Positions 38,189-47,042 of a stretch of 64,000 bases of DNA are shown piece by piece; position 1 is the first letter of the stretch, and each line of letters opens with the position of its first letter. A program made the translations under genes and the position numbers. The notes beneath the pieces were generated by a model that was given only the letters and a program-made list of their open reading frames with translations, ran no database searches and was not told the DNA's origin. The DNA is from Actinomadura rubteroloni (GTDB taxonomy: Bacteria; Actinomycetota; Actinomycetes; Streptosporangiales; Streptosporangiaceae). Location of the stretch: NCBI RefSeq assembly GCF_002911665.1, contig NZ_MTBP01000001.1:1550001-1614000 (forward strand), given 5' to 3'.

Positions 38189-39349
38189 ATGGCAGCACTG
38201 CTGATCACCGCCGACCGCATGATCGCTTCCCCCGACGGTGGTCGTACCCGCCTGCTCGCCCCGGGATTCGTCCGCGCGGCGGACGGCGTGATCACCGAGG
38301 TCGGCGAAGGGCGCCCGGCCGGGGCCGACGTGTCCCTGGGCGGCGGCCTGCTCGCCCCCGGCCTCGTGGACCTCCAGGTCAACGGCTTCTACGGCCACGA
38401 CTTCGCCGACGCCGACGAGCAGGCCTGGCGCGAGGTCGTCACCCGCCTGCCCGGAACCGGCGTGACGGCGTTCCTGCCGACGTTCATCACCGCGCCCGTC
38501 GCCGAACAGGCCGCCGCGCTCCGCCGGACACGGGACCTGCTGTCGAACCTGCCGGAAACGACGGCGCGGGTACTGGGCGTCCACCTGGAAGGCCCGTTCC
38601 TGTCCCCGCGCCGCAAGGGCGCCCATAACGCGGCCCACCTCACCGATCCGACTCCGGAGGCGATCACCGCGCTCCTGGAGACCGGGCTCGTCCGCCTGGT
38701 GACGCTCGCCCCGGAACGGGCAGGCGCGCTGGACGCCGTCCGCGCGCTGACCGAAGCCGGAGTGCTCGTCAGCGTCGGGCACAGCGACGCCACCGCCGCG
38801 CAGGCCGGGGCCGCCGCCGACGCGGGCGCGCGCATGGTCACGCACCTGTTCAACGCGCAGAGCGGCCTGGACCACCGCGCGCCGGGCGTCGCCGCGCAGG
38901 CGCTGACCGACGCCCGGCTCGTGCCCGGACTGATCCTCGACCTCGTCCACGTCGCGCCCGAGATGGCGCGGCTGGCGTTCGCGGCGGCGCCCGGCCGGAT
39001 CGTGCTCGTCACCGACGCCGCGTCCGCCGCCGGGATGCCGCCCGGCCGCTACGACCTCGGCGGCGAGCCGATCACGCTGCCCGAGCAGGGCCCGCCGCGC
39101 CGTGCCGACGGCACGATCGCCGGGTCCGCGCTGCGCCTGGACGAGGCCGTCGGCAACGCCATCGCGCTCGGGATCGACCCGGTGGCGGCCGTGGACGCCG
39201 CGTCCCGCGTCCCCGCCGACCTGATCGGCCGCCCCGACCTCGGCCGCGTCGCCCCCGGCGCGCGCGCCGACCTGACCTGGCTCGGCCCGGACCACCGGGC
39301 GCGTAGGACGTGGATCGGCGGGCAGGAGCCCCGCGAAGGAGGATCATGA
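38189..39349 (+). CDS. nagA: N-acetylglucosamine-6-phosphate deacetylase
   Basis: 386 aa cytosolic amidohydrolase that removes acetate from GlcNAc-6-P delivered by the PTS. Motifs: GLVDLQVNGFYGHDF (the metal-site strand, with N in place of the usual H-x-H second His as in many NagA), HLEGPFLS (metal-binding Glu), VSVGHSDAT and MVTHLFNAQS (His ligands), and LVTDAASAAGMPPG (catalytic Asp). ATG 38189, 46 bp after the palindromic operator. It overlaps the next gene by 4 nt (ATGA). Confidence 0.95.
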   Translation: MAALLITADRMIASPDGGRTRLLAPGFVRAADGVITEVGEGRPAGADVSLGGGLLAPGLVDLQVNGFYGHDFADADEQAWREVVTRLPGTGVTAFLPTFITAPVAEQAAALRRTRDLLSNLPETTARVLGVHLEGPFLSPRRKGAHNAAHLTDPTPEAITALLETGLVRLVTLAPERAGALDAVRALTEAGVLVSVGHSDATAAQAGAAADAGARMVTHLFNAQSGLDHRAPGVAAQALTDARLVPGLILDLVHVAPEMARLAFAAAPGRIVLVTDAASAAGMPPGRYDLGGEPITLPEQGPPRRADGTIAGSALRLDEAVGNAIALGIDPVAAVDAASRVPADLIGRPDLGRVAPGARADLTWLGPDHRARRTWIGGQEPREGGS

Positions 39350-40389
39350 CGACCAGCCGGATGCGCGCCGAGATCGGCGAGCAGCCCGCCGCGCTGCGCC
39401 GCACGCTGGACGCGCTGCTGCCGCGCGTCCCCGACCTGGCGGCGCTCGCGCGTGGAACGCGCCAAGTCCTGTTCATCGCGCGCGGGTCCTCCGACAACGC
39501 CGCCGTCTACGGCCGGTACCTGGCCGAGACGCGGACCGGACGGCTCGGCACGCTCGCCGCCCCGTCCGTCGCCACCGCCTACCGCACGAGACTGGACCTC
39601 TCGGGCGTGCTGGCCGTGGCGATCAGCCAGTCCGGCAAGACCGAGGAGATCGTCCAGACGCTGGACTGGGCGGCGGACTGCGGCGCCTCGACCGTCGCGG
39701 TCACCAACGGCGCCGGGTCCCCGCTGGCCGAGTCCGCGCAGGTCGCGCTGGTGACCGAGGCGGGCGACGAACTGGCCGTCCCGGCGACCAAGACCTACAC
39801 GACCCAGCTCGCGGCGCTGGCCGTCCTGGCGCTCGGGCTCGGCGCGGACGTGCCGCGCGACGACCTGCGCCGCGTCCCGGACGAGATCGCCGACCTGATC
39901 GCGCGCGCCGAGGAGTCGGCGGCGCTCCCGGAGATCGTCGAGGGTCTCGCGGGCGTCCAGGGCGTCGTCGTCTCCGGGCGCGGCCTGGCGTTCGGCACCG
40001 CCCTGGAACTCGCCCTCAAGATCAAGGAGGCGTGCTACCTGCACGCGATGGGCCTCTCCTACGCCGACCTGCTGCACGGGCCGATCGCCGTCGTGGACGA
40101 CCGCACGCCCGCCCTGCTCGTCGCGGCCGGGGACGGCCCCACGCTGGCCGGTACGATCGCGCTCGCCGACCGCGTCCGGGGCGCCCGCGCCCGCGCGTTC
40201 GCGGTCGGCGGCGGGACCGGGCTGGCCGCCGCGAGCGACGCGGCGCTGCCCGGGCCGGACCTGCCCGAGTGGGTCGCGCCGCTCGGGCTGATCGTCCCCG
40301 GCCAGCTCCTGGTCGAGCGCCTGGCGCGGCGGCTCGGCGTGGACCCCGACGTCCCGCGCGGGCTCAACAAGGTGACACAGACCGACTGA
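39346..40389 (+). CDS. SIS-domain glucosamine-6-phosphate deaminase (NagB-II type)
   Basis: 347 aa with two SIS domains, like the isomerase half of GlmS but with no glutaminase domain. Sugar-phosphate loop 1: IARGSSDNAAVYGRYL; AISQSGKTEEIVQTL; loop in the second domain: VVSGRGLAFGTALELALKIKE followed by HGPIAVVDD. Such proteins act as non-homologous GlcN-6-P deaminases, converting GlcN-6-P to fructose-6-P and ammonia. Coupled to nagA by an ATGA overlap; together they complete GlcNAc-6-P catabolism. No NagB-I homologue is in the window. Confidence 0.88.
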   Translation: MTTSRMRAEIGEQPAALRRTLDALLPRVPDLAALARGTRQVLFIARGSSDNAAVYGRYLAETRTGRLGTLAAPSVATAYRTRLDLSGVLAVAISQSGKTEEIVQTLDWAADCGASTVAVTNGAGSPLAESAQVALVTEAGDELAVPATKTYTTQLAALAVLALGLGADVPRDDLRRVPDEIADLIARAEESAALPEIVEGLAGVQGVVVSGRGLAFGTALELALKIKEACYLHAMGLSYADLLHGPIAVVDDRTPALLVAAGDGPTLAGTIALADRVRGARARAFAVGGGTGLAAASDAALPGPDLPEWVAPLGLIVPGQLLVERLARRLGVDPDVPRGLNKVTQTD

Positions 40390-40404
40390 CGGGAAAGGGT
40401 CGCG

Positions 40405-40662
40405 ATGAGGCGTCGCACGGCGGGACGGCGGGAACGCGCGGAGGCGATCGTCGCGGCGCTCGGCGGCGCGGCCAACATCGTCGCCGTCGAGCCCTGCACG
40501 ACCCGGCTGCGCTCGGAGGTGCGCGACGGCGCCCGCGTGGACGAGCCGGGCCTGCGCGCGGCGGGCGCGATCGCGGTGCTGCGCAGCGGCGGCGTCGTGC
40601 AGGTGGTCGTGGGCCCGGAGGCGGACGCGCTGGCCGCCGACATCGAGGACGTCCTGGACTGA
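40405..40662 (+). CDS. PTS EIIB component, glucose/GlcNAc family
   Basis: 85 aa stand-alone EIIB. The phosphorylated Cys is in EPCTTRLRSEV, the standard CTTRLR motif, and the fold is complete to VVVGPEADALAADIEDVL. It receives phosphate from EIIA (next gene) and passes it to sugar on the EIIC permeases encoded on the other arm. Lies 15 nt after the deaminase stop. Confidence 0.93.
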   Translation: MRRRTAGRRERAEAIVAALGGAANIVAVEPCTTRLRSEVRDGARVDEPGLRAAGAIAVLRSGGVVQVVVGPEADALAADIEDVLD

Positions 40663-40671
40663 GGAGGGGCC

Positions 40672-41121
40672 ATGACCCGGGTGCTGTCGCCGGTCGCGGG
40701 CCGGGCGATCGGCCTGGCCCGGGTGCCGGACGCGGTGTTCGCGCAGGCGATGGTCGGTCCCGGCACGGCCGTCGACCCCGAGCGGCGCGCGGGCCGGTCC
40801 ATCGCCCCGGTCTCGGGACGCATCGTGAAATTGCACCCGCACGCGTACGTGATCGTGGACGATGAGGGCCACGGCGTTCTCGTCCATCTCGGGATCGAGA
40901 CCGTCAAGCTGAGGGGACGGGGATTCGAGCCGCTGGCGGCGGAGGGCGACGAGGTGAACGCGGGGGAGCCGGTCGTGGCCTGGGACCCCGTGGTGGTCGA
41001 GGCGGCCGGACGGTCCCCGATCTGCGCCGTCGTGGCCCTGGACGCCGACGGCGGCGCGCTGACCCGGCTTCGTGAGGACGGACCGGTCCAACAAGGAACC
41101 GAACTGTTCACATGGACCTGA
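40672..41121 (+). CDS. PTS EIIA component, glucose family (Crr-like)
   Basis: 149 aa EIIA-Glc-type protein. SPVAGRAIGLARVPDAVFAQAMVGPG and the second-His loop GVLVHLGIET, which carries the phosphoaccepting His, are typical; His in the KLHPHAY segment is the supporting His. It is separated from EIIB by 9 nt with a GAGGAGGGG ribosome-binding site. It links HPr to EIIB and may also have regulatory roles, which cannot be judged here. Confidence 0.95.
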   Translation: MTRVLSPVAGRAIGLARVPDAVFAQAMVGPGTAVDPERRAGRSIAPVSGRIVKLHPHAYVIVDDEGHGVLVHLGIETVKLRGRGFEPLAAEGDEVNAGEPVVAWDPVVVEAAGRSPICAVVALDADGGALTRLREDGPVQQGTELFTWT

Positions 41122-41261
41122 TGGCGGAGTCCGCCGTGCCGTTCGTACGTTTGCGACGGGTATGACGCCGCGTGGGGGTACCACGCGGAATTAACGACCG
41201 ACCGATGCCTCCGGACGGCCGCGCCCCGCGCCGCCCGGAGCCCGACCGAGGAGAAGACCAC

Positions 41262-41534
41262 GTGACCGAGCGCAGAGTGAAGATCATGTCCCGGGTGGGC
41301 CTCCACGCGCGCCCGGCCGCCCTGTTCGTGCAGACGGCGGCGAAGGCCCCGATGGACGTGACCGTCGCGCTGGACGGCCGGGACCCCGTGAACGCCAAGA
41401 GCATCCTCGCGGTGCTCGGCCTCGACGCCCACCACGGCGAGGAGGTCACGCTCGCGGCGGCCGGGGACGGCGCCGAGGAACTGCTGACGACGCTGGAGGG
41501 CATCCTCTCCCAGGAGGAGCACGGCCGTGCCTGA
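41262..41534 (+). CDS. ptsH: Phosphocarrier protein HPr
   Basis: 90 aa. GLHARPAALFVQ contains the active His15-equivalent and NAKSILAVLGLDAHHGEEVTL has the regulatory-site Ser position in the usual place, though HPr kinase is generally absent in actinomycetes. GTG at 41262 behind GAGGAGAAG. 140 bp separate it from EIIA, so it may have its own promoter. It overlaps the EI gene by 8 nt. Confidence 0.95.
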   Translation: MTERRVKIMSRVGLHARPAALFVQTAAKAPMDVTVALDGRDPVNAKSILAVLGLDAHHGEEVTLAAAGDGAEELLTTLEGILSQEEHGRA

Positions 41535-43194
41535 GCCCCCCGGCCCGCTGCGCGGCACCGGCGTGAGCGCCGGTTCCGGGTGCGGGCCGGTCCGCCGGAT
41601 GGTGGGCACGGTGCCGGAGCCGCCCGCCGGCGCCCGGCACGAGGGTGACGCCGCCGCGGAGGCCGCGGCGGCGCTCGCCGCGCTGGAACGGGTCGCGGCG
41701 TCGCTGGAGGACCTGGCCGGGCACGCCCCGGACGACGCAGGCCGCGACGTGCTGCGCGCGCAGGCGCTGATGGCGCGCGACCCGGAGCTGGCCGCCGGTG
41801 TCCGGGCGCGGGTCGCGGTCGGCATCGCGGCGCCGCGCGCGGTGTTCGAGGCGTTCGCCGCGCACCGGGAGGCCCTGGCGGCGGCGGACGCGTATCTGGC
41901 GGCGCGCGTGGTCGACCTGGACGACGTCCGGGACCGCGCCGTCGCCTCCCTGCTGGGCGTTCCGGTGCCGGGCGTCCCGGCGTCCGACGAGCCGTTCGTG
42001 CTCGTCGCGCGGGACCTCGCGCCCGCCGACACCGCCCTGCTGGACCCCGCGACGGTGGTGGCGTTCGTCACCGAGAACGGCGGGCCGACCAGCCACACCG
42101 CGATCCTGGCCCGCGCGCTCGGCGTCCCCGCGGTGGTCGCGGTGCCGGACGCGACGGCGCTCGCCGACGGCCTGCTCGTCCTGGTGGACGGCACGGCCGG
42201 CACCGTCCACGTCGCGCCGTCGCCGTCGGACGTCCTCGCCGCGCGGTTCCGCGACCGCACCCCGAGCCACGTGTCCGCCGCCCCGGCCGGGCCCGGCGGG
42301 ACGCGCGACGGCCGCCGCGTCCCGCTGCTGGCCAACATCACCGTCCCGGGCGACCTGGCGGCGGCCCGCGCGCACGGCGCGGAGGGCGTCGGCCTGTACC
42401 GGACGGAGTTCCTGTTCCTGGACCGCGCGGACGTCCCCGGCCTGGACGAGCAGGCCGCCGCCTACGCCGAGGCGCTGGACGCGTTCCCCGGCGGCGACGT
42501 GGTCGTCCGGGTGCTGGACGCGGGCGCCGACAAGCCCCTCCCGTTCCTGCCGCCGTCCGCGCCCGAGGCGAACCCGGCGCTCGGCGAGCGCGGCCTGCGG
42601 ATGCTGCGCCGCCATCCCGAGATCCTGGCGGGGCAGCTCGCGGCGCTGGCCGAGGCGGGCGCGGGACGTCCGGGCCTCCGCGTGATGGCCCCGATGGTGA
42701 CGGGCGCGGACGAGTCGGCGGCGTTCGCGGCGGCGTGCCGGGACGCGGGCCTGGACCGTCCCGGCGTGATGATCGAGGTCCCGGCCGCCGCGCTGCGCGC
42801 CCGCGACCTGGCCCGGACGGTCGAGTTCTTCAGCGTCGGCACCAACGACCTGGCGCAGTACGCGTGCGCGGCGGACCGGCAGTCCGGCGCGCTGTCGCGG
42901 CTGCACGACCCGTGGCAGCCCGCCCTGCTGGACCTGGTGGCGCTCGCGGCGGGCGCGGGCGTGCCGTGCGGGGTCTGCGGCGAGGGCGCGGCGGACCCGA
43001 TCCTCGCGTGCGTGCTGGTGGGGCTCGGCGTCGCGTCGCTGTCGATGGCGCCGACCGCGATCCCGGCCGTCCGGGAGGAGCTGGCGGGGCACACGCTGGA
43101 CCGCTGCCGCGCCGCCGCCGCTGCCGCCCGCGCGTCCCGCACGGCCGCCACGGCGCGCGCCGCCGCCCGCGCGGTCCTGGCCCGCCGCCGCTGA
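41527..43194 (+). CDS. ptsI: PTS enzyme I
   Basis: 555 aa phosphoenolpyruvate-protein phosphotransferase. N-terminal swivelling domain with the phosphohistidine motif GGPTSHTAILARALGVPAVV; C-terminal PEP-binding barrel with GVGLYRTEFLFLDR, GEANPALGERGLR-like PEANPALGERGLR, and the C-terminal Cys motif VCGEGAADP. It starts the phosphorelay EI-HPr-EIIA-EIIB-EIIC wholly encoded in this locus. GTG start within the end of ptsH; last gene of the plus-strand PTS arm and convergent with the nagZ-like gene 4 nt away. Confidence 0.95.
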   Translation: MPEPPGPLRGTGVSAGSGCGPVRRMVGTVPEPPAGARHEGDAAAEAAAALAALERVAASLEDLAGHAPDDAGRDVLRAQALMARDPELAAGVRARVAVGIAAPRAVFEAFAAHREALAAADAYLAARVVDLDDVRDRAVASLLGVPVPGVPASDEPFVLVARDLAPADTALLDPATVVAFVTENGGPTSHTAILARALGVPAVVAVPDATALADGLLVLVDGTAGTVHVAPSPSDVLAARFRDRTPSHVSAAPAGPGGTRDGRRVPLLANITVPGDLAAARAHGAEGVGLYRTEFLFLDRADVPGLDEQAAAYAEALDAFPGGDVVVRVLDAGADKPLPFLPPSAPEANPALGERGLRMLRRHPEILAGQLAALAEAGAGRPGLRVMAPMVTGADESAAFAAACRDAGLDRPGVMIEVPAAALRARDLARTVEFFSVGTNDLAQYACAADRQSGALSRLHDPWQPALLDLVALAAGAGVPCGVCGEGAADPILACVLVGLGVASLSMAPTAIPAVREELAGHTLDRCRAAAAAARASRTAATARAAARAVLARRR

Positions 43195-43198
43195 CGTG

Positions 43199-44812
43199 CT
43201 ACGGGGAACTGGGCGCCGCGTAGGTGAGGCCGTGCCCGATGGGCTTGCCTGCGGCCTTGACGGGCAGCTTCCCGGTCGGGCCGAGCTTCCCGGACAGGAC
43301 GCGGGCGACCGCCTTCACCGAGACGCCCGACGCCGAGTACGCGGCGACGGCCGCCTTCGCGCGTCCCGCGTCGTTCAGCGCGTAGGGGCGCGCCAGCGCG
43401 ACGACGACCGCCGGTTTCCCGCCGGGGATCACGGGACGGCCGTTGAACACCGTCACGACCGTCACGTCCGCCATGCGCGCCGAGCCGACCACCCGGACGC
43501 CCTGCGCCCGCAGCGCCGTCCGCAGCGGTCCGCTGCCCGGCCCGGTGACGAACGCGGCGCGGCGCCGCAGCGGCAGCGTGCCGCCGTCATTGCGGACGAG
43601 CGTGATCGAGTGCTCGGCGACGGTCGTGGCGACGCGGCGGTGCGCGGCCGTCCGCATCGCGGCCTGCGCCTTGCGGGGATCGGCGGTGAGCCCCTTGAAC
43701 AGCCCGCGCCGCTCCTTGAGCCGCAGGATGCGCGTGACGGACTCGTCCAGCCGCTTCCGGCTGATCGTCCCCTTCTGGACGGCCTTCAGCACCGCGTCGA
43801 ACGCCTTCGGCAGGCTGGGCGGCATGAGGAGCTGGTCCGCCCCGGCCTGGATCGCCCGGACGGGCACCGACGCGTCCCCGTACTTCTCCCGCACCCCGGC
43901 CATGAGCAGCGAGTCGGTGATGATCACGCCCTGGAACCCGAGCCTGCCGCGCAGCATCCCCGTCAGGACGCCGGACGACAGCGTGGACGGCTTCCCGGAA
44001 CGATCCAGCCGGGGCACGACGATGTGCGCGGACATGATCGCGTCCACCCCGGCGCCGATGGCGGCGCGGAACGGCGGCGCGTCGATCCGGTTCCACTGCG
44101 TCGTGGAGTGCCGGATCACCGGCAGCCCGGTGTGACTGTCGACGTTGGTGTCGCCGTGGCCGGGGAAGTGCTTGGCCGTGGCGGCGACTCCCGCGTCCTG
44201 GTACCCGGCGACCGAAGCGCCCACCAACGACGCCACGGCCTTCGGATCGGCGCCGAACGACCGCACCCCGATCACCGGGTTCGCGGGGTTGATGTTGACG
44301 TCCGCGTCCGGCGCGTAGTTCTGGTTGATCCCGACGGCCCGCAGCTCGGACGCCGTCACCCGCGCCGCCTCCCGGGCGTTCGTGGTGCTGCGCCCGGCCC
44401 CGAGCGCCATGTTGCCGGGGAAGTCGGTGAGGAACGGAGCGCGGCTGACGATGCCCTGTTCCTCGTCCACGCTGAGCAGCAGCGGCGTCCGCGCGGCCTT
44501 CTGGAGATCGTTGGAGAGCGCGGCGGTCGCGGCGGGCGACTTCATGTTGCGCGGGAAGTAGATCAGCCCGCCCACGTCGTACCGGCGGACCATCGCGCGG
44601 GCGGCGGCGGGGGTGGAGAAGGCCGGGACGAACAACTGCCCGACCTTCTCCCGCAGCGACATGTCCCGCAGGTACCCGGCGATCCAGGGCGACGGCGTCG
44701 GCGCGGCGGACGTTCCGGACGTCGCGCCGCCGGACCCGCCGGTGTCGCAGCCCGCCAGCGGCAGCACGACGGCCGCCGCCGCGAGCAGCGCGGCACAACG
44801 AGAGGTGCGCAC
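43199..44812 (-). CDS. GH3 beta-N-acetylglucosaminidase lipoprotein (NagZ-type)
   Basis: 537 aa. Signal peptide with lipobox LAGC (Cys22), Gly/Ser/Ala linker, then a family 3 glycoside hydrolase barrel. KHFPGHGDTNVDSHTGLP carries the catalytic His/Asp dyad characteristic of NagZ enzymes; VDAIMSAHIVVP and the nucleophile region ITDSLLMAGV (Asp) follow. A second alpha/beta domain makes up the rest. It should release GlcNAc from muropeptides outside the membrane, feeding the PTS and kinase. GTG 44812. Its stop is 4 nt from the end of ptsI. Confidence 0.92.
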   Translation of the reverse strand: MRTSRCAALLAAAAVVLPLAGCDTGGSGGATSGTSAAPTPSPWIAGYLRDMSLREKVGQLFVPAFSTPAAARAMVRRYDVGGLIYFPRNMKSPAATAALSNDLQKAARTPLLLSVDEEQGIVSRAPFLTDFPGNMALGAGRSTTNAREAARVTASELRAVGINQNYAPDADVNINPANPVIGVRSFGADPKAVASLVGASVAGYQDAGVAATAKHFPGHGDTNVDSHTGLPVIRHSTTQWNRIDAPPFRAAIGAGVDAIMSAHIVVPRLDRSGKPSTLSSGVLTGMLRGRLGFQGVIITDSLLMAGVREKYGDASVPVRAIQAGADQLLMPPSLPKAFDAVLKAVQKGTISRKRLDESVTRILRLKERRGLFKGLTADPRKAQAAMRTAAHRRVATTVAEHSITLVRNDGGTLPLRRRAAFVTGPGSGPLRTALRAQGVRVVGSARMADVTVVTVFNGRPVIPGGKPAVVVALARPYALNDAGRAKAAVAAYSASGVSVKAVARVLSGKLGPTGKLPVKAAGKPIGHGLTYAAPSSP

Positions 44813-44917
44813 CCGACCCTGCCCCCCGACATGGTCGTCCGGCGGACCGCGCCCGAGCCGTGCCCGGTCCGTGATTTCCCAGGTGACGCTAGCCGCTCGT
44901 CCCGGGCTTGTCGACGC

Positions 44918-46012
44918 TCACGACCCGGCGCGGCGCGGCCCCGGCACCGGGTACCCGAGGCGGCGCAGCGCCATCCCGGCCGCGCCGACCGCGCCGTCCC
45001 CGGCGCTGCGCGGATCGGCGGAGAACCGGTCGCGCAGGCCCGCCCGCACCGCGTCGGCGACGGGACCGTCCCGCAGCACCGACCCGTGCATGACGACCGG
45101 GGCGTAGGTCTCGCCGAGCGCGGGCCGGACGGCGTCGACGTCGCGCAGCAGCACGGCGGCGGCCTCCTCGGTGATCCGGCGGGCGACGTCATCCCCGGCC
45201 GCCGCGGCGGCGGCGACGACCGGGCCGAGGCGGCCGAGCGCGGCGGGCGGCCGGCCGTAGACCTCCTTGACGATCGCCTGGGCGAGGCGCGGGTCGGGCG
45301 GCGGCGCCGGACGCGGGATGAGGACGGCCGTCCCGCCGCCCGGCCCGGTGAGGTCGCCCGCCGCGCCCGCGAGAGCGAGCGCCCGCCGGTGCCGGCCGCG
45401 GTGCCGGGGCGTCGCGAACTCGGCCACCGCGCCCGGCCCGAGCAGTGCGCGCGGCACCGACTCGGTGAGCAGCGTGGGCGAGCCGCGCCCGTCGAACGCG
45501 GCGAGCGCCGCCCGGACGGCCTCGCGGCCGAGCCAGACCGCCGAGCCCTCGTCCCCGACGAGCCAGCCGTAGCCGTCGGCCCGCCGGACGATCGCGCCGT
45601 CGTTGATGACGGCCGCGCCCGCGCCTGTGCCGGAGAACACGACGATGCCCTTTTCGGCGCTCGTCCCGGCGGCGAAGGCGACGGCGATGTCGGTGACGAC
45701 GGCGGGGGAGCCGCGCAGCCCGGACGTCTGCCACGCCCGGCGCGCGGCCGCGACGGCGGCGGGACGGCCCGCCGACCCCGCCCCGGCGATGCCGAACACA
45801 CCGCCGATGACCTGGGAGGGGTCGATGGATCCGAGTGCCTCGGTGAGGGCCTCCGACAGGGCGCCCGCGGTGTCGCCCCCCGAGTTGGGGTTGGCCCCTG
45901 GACCGGTTCCCGCCCCCGCGAGGGCGCCTCCGAGTGTGAGTACGACACAGCGGGTCTTCGTGCCACCCGCGTCGATGCCGACCACGAAAGGACCGGCCAA
46001 ATGGGTCAACAC
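44918..46012 (-). CDS. N-acetylglucosamine kinase (BadF/BcrA-type ATPase fold)
   Basis: About 364 aa. The phosphate-1 loop is VGIDAGGTKTRCVVL; further ATPase-fold segments are GVFGIAGAGS, IVVFSGTGAGAAVI and WLVGDEGSAVWLGREA, which is the pattern of GlcNAc kinases of the eukaryote/actinobacterial type. It phosphorylates free GlcNAc (or MurNAc) to the 6-phosphate. GTG 46012 is placed just before the first strand; the longer frame upstream is unlikely. Divergent from the RpiR regulator gene, 61 bp apart. Confidence 0.87.
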   Translation of the reverse strand: MLTHLAGPFVVGIDAGGTKTRCVVLTLGGALAGAGTGPGANPNSGGDTAGALSEALTEALGSIDPSQVIGGVFGIAGAGSAGRPAAVAAARRAWQTSGLRGSPAVVTDIAVAFAAGTSAEKGIVVFSGTGAGAAVINDGAIVRRADGYGWLVGDEGSAVWLGREAVRAALAAFDGRGSPTLLTESVPRALLGPGAVAEFATPRHRGRHRRALALAGAAGDLTGPGGGTAVLIPRPAPPPDPRLAQAIVKEVYGRPPAALGRLGPVVAAAAAAGDDVARRITEEAAAVLLRDVDAVRPALGETYAPVVMHGSVLRDGPVADAVRAGLRDRFSADPRSAGDGAVGAAGMALRRLGYPVPGPRRAGS

Positions 46013-46058
46013 ATGGCGACCGTAGCCTTTTCTACCGTTGACGTGACAACCAGCCAGT

Positions 46059-46071
46059 AAGAAAATTTCTT
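46059..46071. promoter_or_regulatory. AT-rich palindrome, candidate RpiR/MurR operator
   Basis: AAGAAA, one central A, and TTTCTT form a 13-bp inverted repeat 2 bp before the rpiR start codon and 46 bp from the divergent kinase start. Its AT-richness stands out in this sequence. Confidence 0.55.
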
Positions 46072-46073
46072 CC

Positions 46074-47042
46074 ATGAGGAAACCCACCGGCATAGAGCCG
46101 GGGAGTGCAACGGGGGAGGCGAGCGCGCCCACGGGTGACGGTGTTGCCAAGGAGGCCACGCCGCTGAGCACCGTGGTGCGGGTGCGCTCTCTGCTGCCCT
46201 CGCTGCCCCCCGCCGAGCGACGAGTCGCTCAACGCGTCATCGACGATCCCGAAGGGGTCGCGAACTCGACCATCACCGAACTCGCCCAGACCTGCGGCAC
46301 GTCGGAGACGACCGTCATCAGGTTCTGCCGCGCGATCGGCTTCCATGGTTACCCCGAGCTGCGACTGACACTGGCCACCGAGGCGGGCCGCGCCCAGAGC
46401 GCGAGCGGTGGACGGGTCATCGGCAGTGACATCAGTCCCGACGACTCCCTCGAACAGATCGTGGAGAAGGTCACCTTCGCCGACGCCCGCGCGGTGGAGG
46501 AGACGGCCGCCCAACTCGACATCAAGATGCTGGAACAGGTGGTGGACGCCATCGCGGCCGCCGGCCGGGTGGACGTCTACGGCGTGGGCGCGAGCGCGCA
46601 CGTCGCCGCCGACTTCCAGCAGAAACTCCATCGCATCGGCCGCATGTGCAACGCCTGGTCCGATGCTCACATCATGCTGACCAGCGCCGCCGTCCTCGGA
46701 CCGGGCGACGTCGCGATCGGCATCTCCCACACGGGGGCGACCGTCGAGACCATCGACGCCCTGGAGGTGGCGGCACAGCGCGGTGTGACGACCGTCGCAC
46801 TGACCAACTTCCCGAAGTCCCCCATCGCCGAGACGGCCGACCTCGTCCTGACGACGGCGGCCCGCGAGACCACGTTCCGGTCGGGGGCGACCGCGAGCCG
46901 TCTCGCGCAGCTCACCGTGGTCGACTGCGTGTTCGTGGGCGTGGCCCAGCGCACCTTCGGCCCCACCCGCGAAGCCCTCGAAGCGACGTTCGAGGCGGTT
47001 CGCGGCCGGACCATGCGACGACCCGACCGGAGGCGCCGGTGA
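46074..47042 (+). CDS. RpiR/MurR-family transcriptional regulator
   Basis: 322 aa. N-terminal HTH_6 domain (LPPAERRVAQRVIDDPEGV ... ITELAQTCGTSETTVIRFCRAIGFHGYPE) and C-terminal SIS domain (VDVYGVGASAHVAADFQQKL ... GISHTGATVETIDAL) that binds a sugar phosphate. The adjacent MurQ suggests MurNAc-6-P or GlcNAc-6-P as effector. ATG 46074 lies directly after an AT-rich palindrome; a start further inside is possible because the first 30 residues are low complexity. Coupled to murQ by GTGA. Confidence 0.92.
   Translation: MRKPTGIEPGSATGEASAPTGDGVAKEATPLSTVVRVRSLLPSLPPAERRVAQRVIDDPEGVANSTITELAQTCGTSETTVIRFCRAIGFHGYPELRLTLATEAGRAQSASGGRVIGSDISPDDSLEQIVEKVTFADARAVEETAAQLDIKMLEQVVDAIAAAGRVDVYGVGASAHVAADFQQKLHRIGRMCNAWSDAHIMLTSAAVLGPGDVAIGISHTGATVETIDALEVAAQRGVTTVALTNFPKSPIAETADLVLTTAARETTFRSGATASRLAQLTVVDCVFVGVAQRTFGPTREALEATFEAVRGRTMRRPDRRRR

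Noticed and set aside
43196..46060. A 954-residue open frame on the plus strand across the NagZ-type and kinase genes
   Set aside because: Composition is Arg/Gly/Asp/Pro low complexity with no domain; the minus strand carries clear GH3 and kinase motifs.
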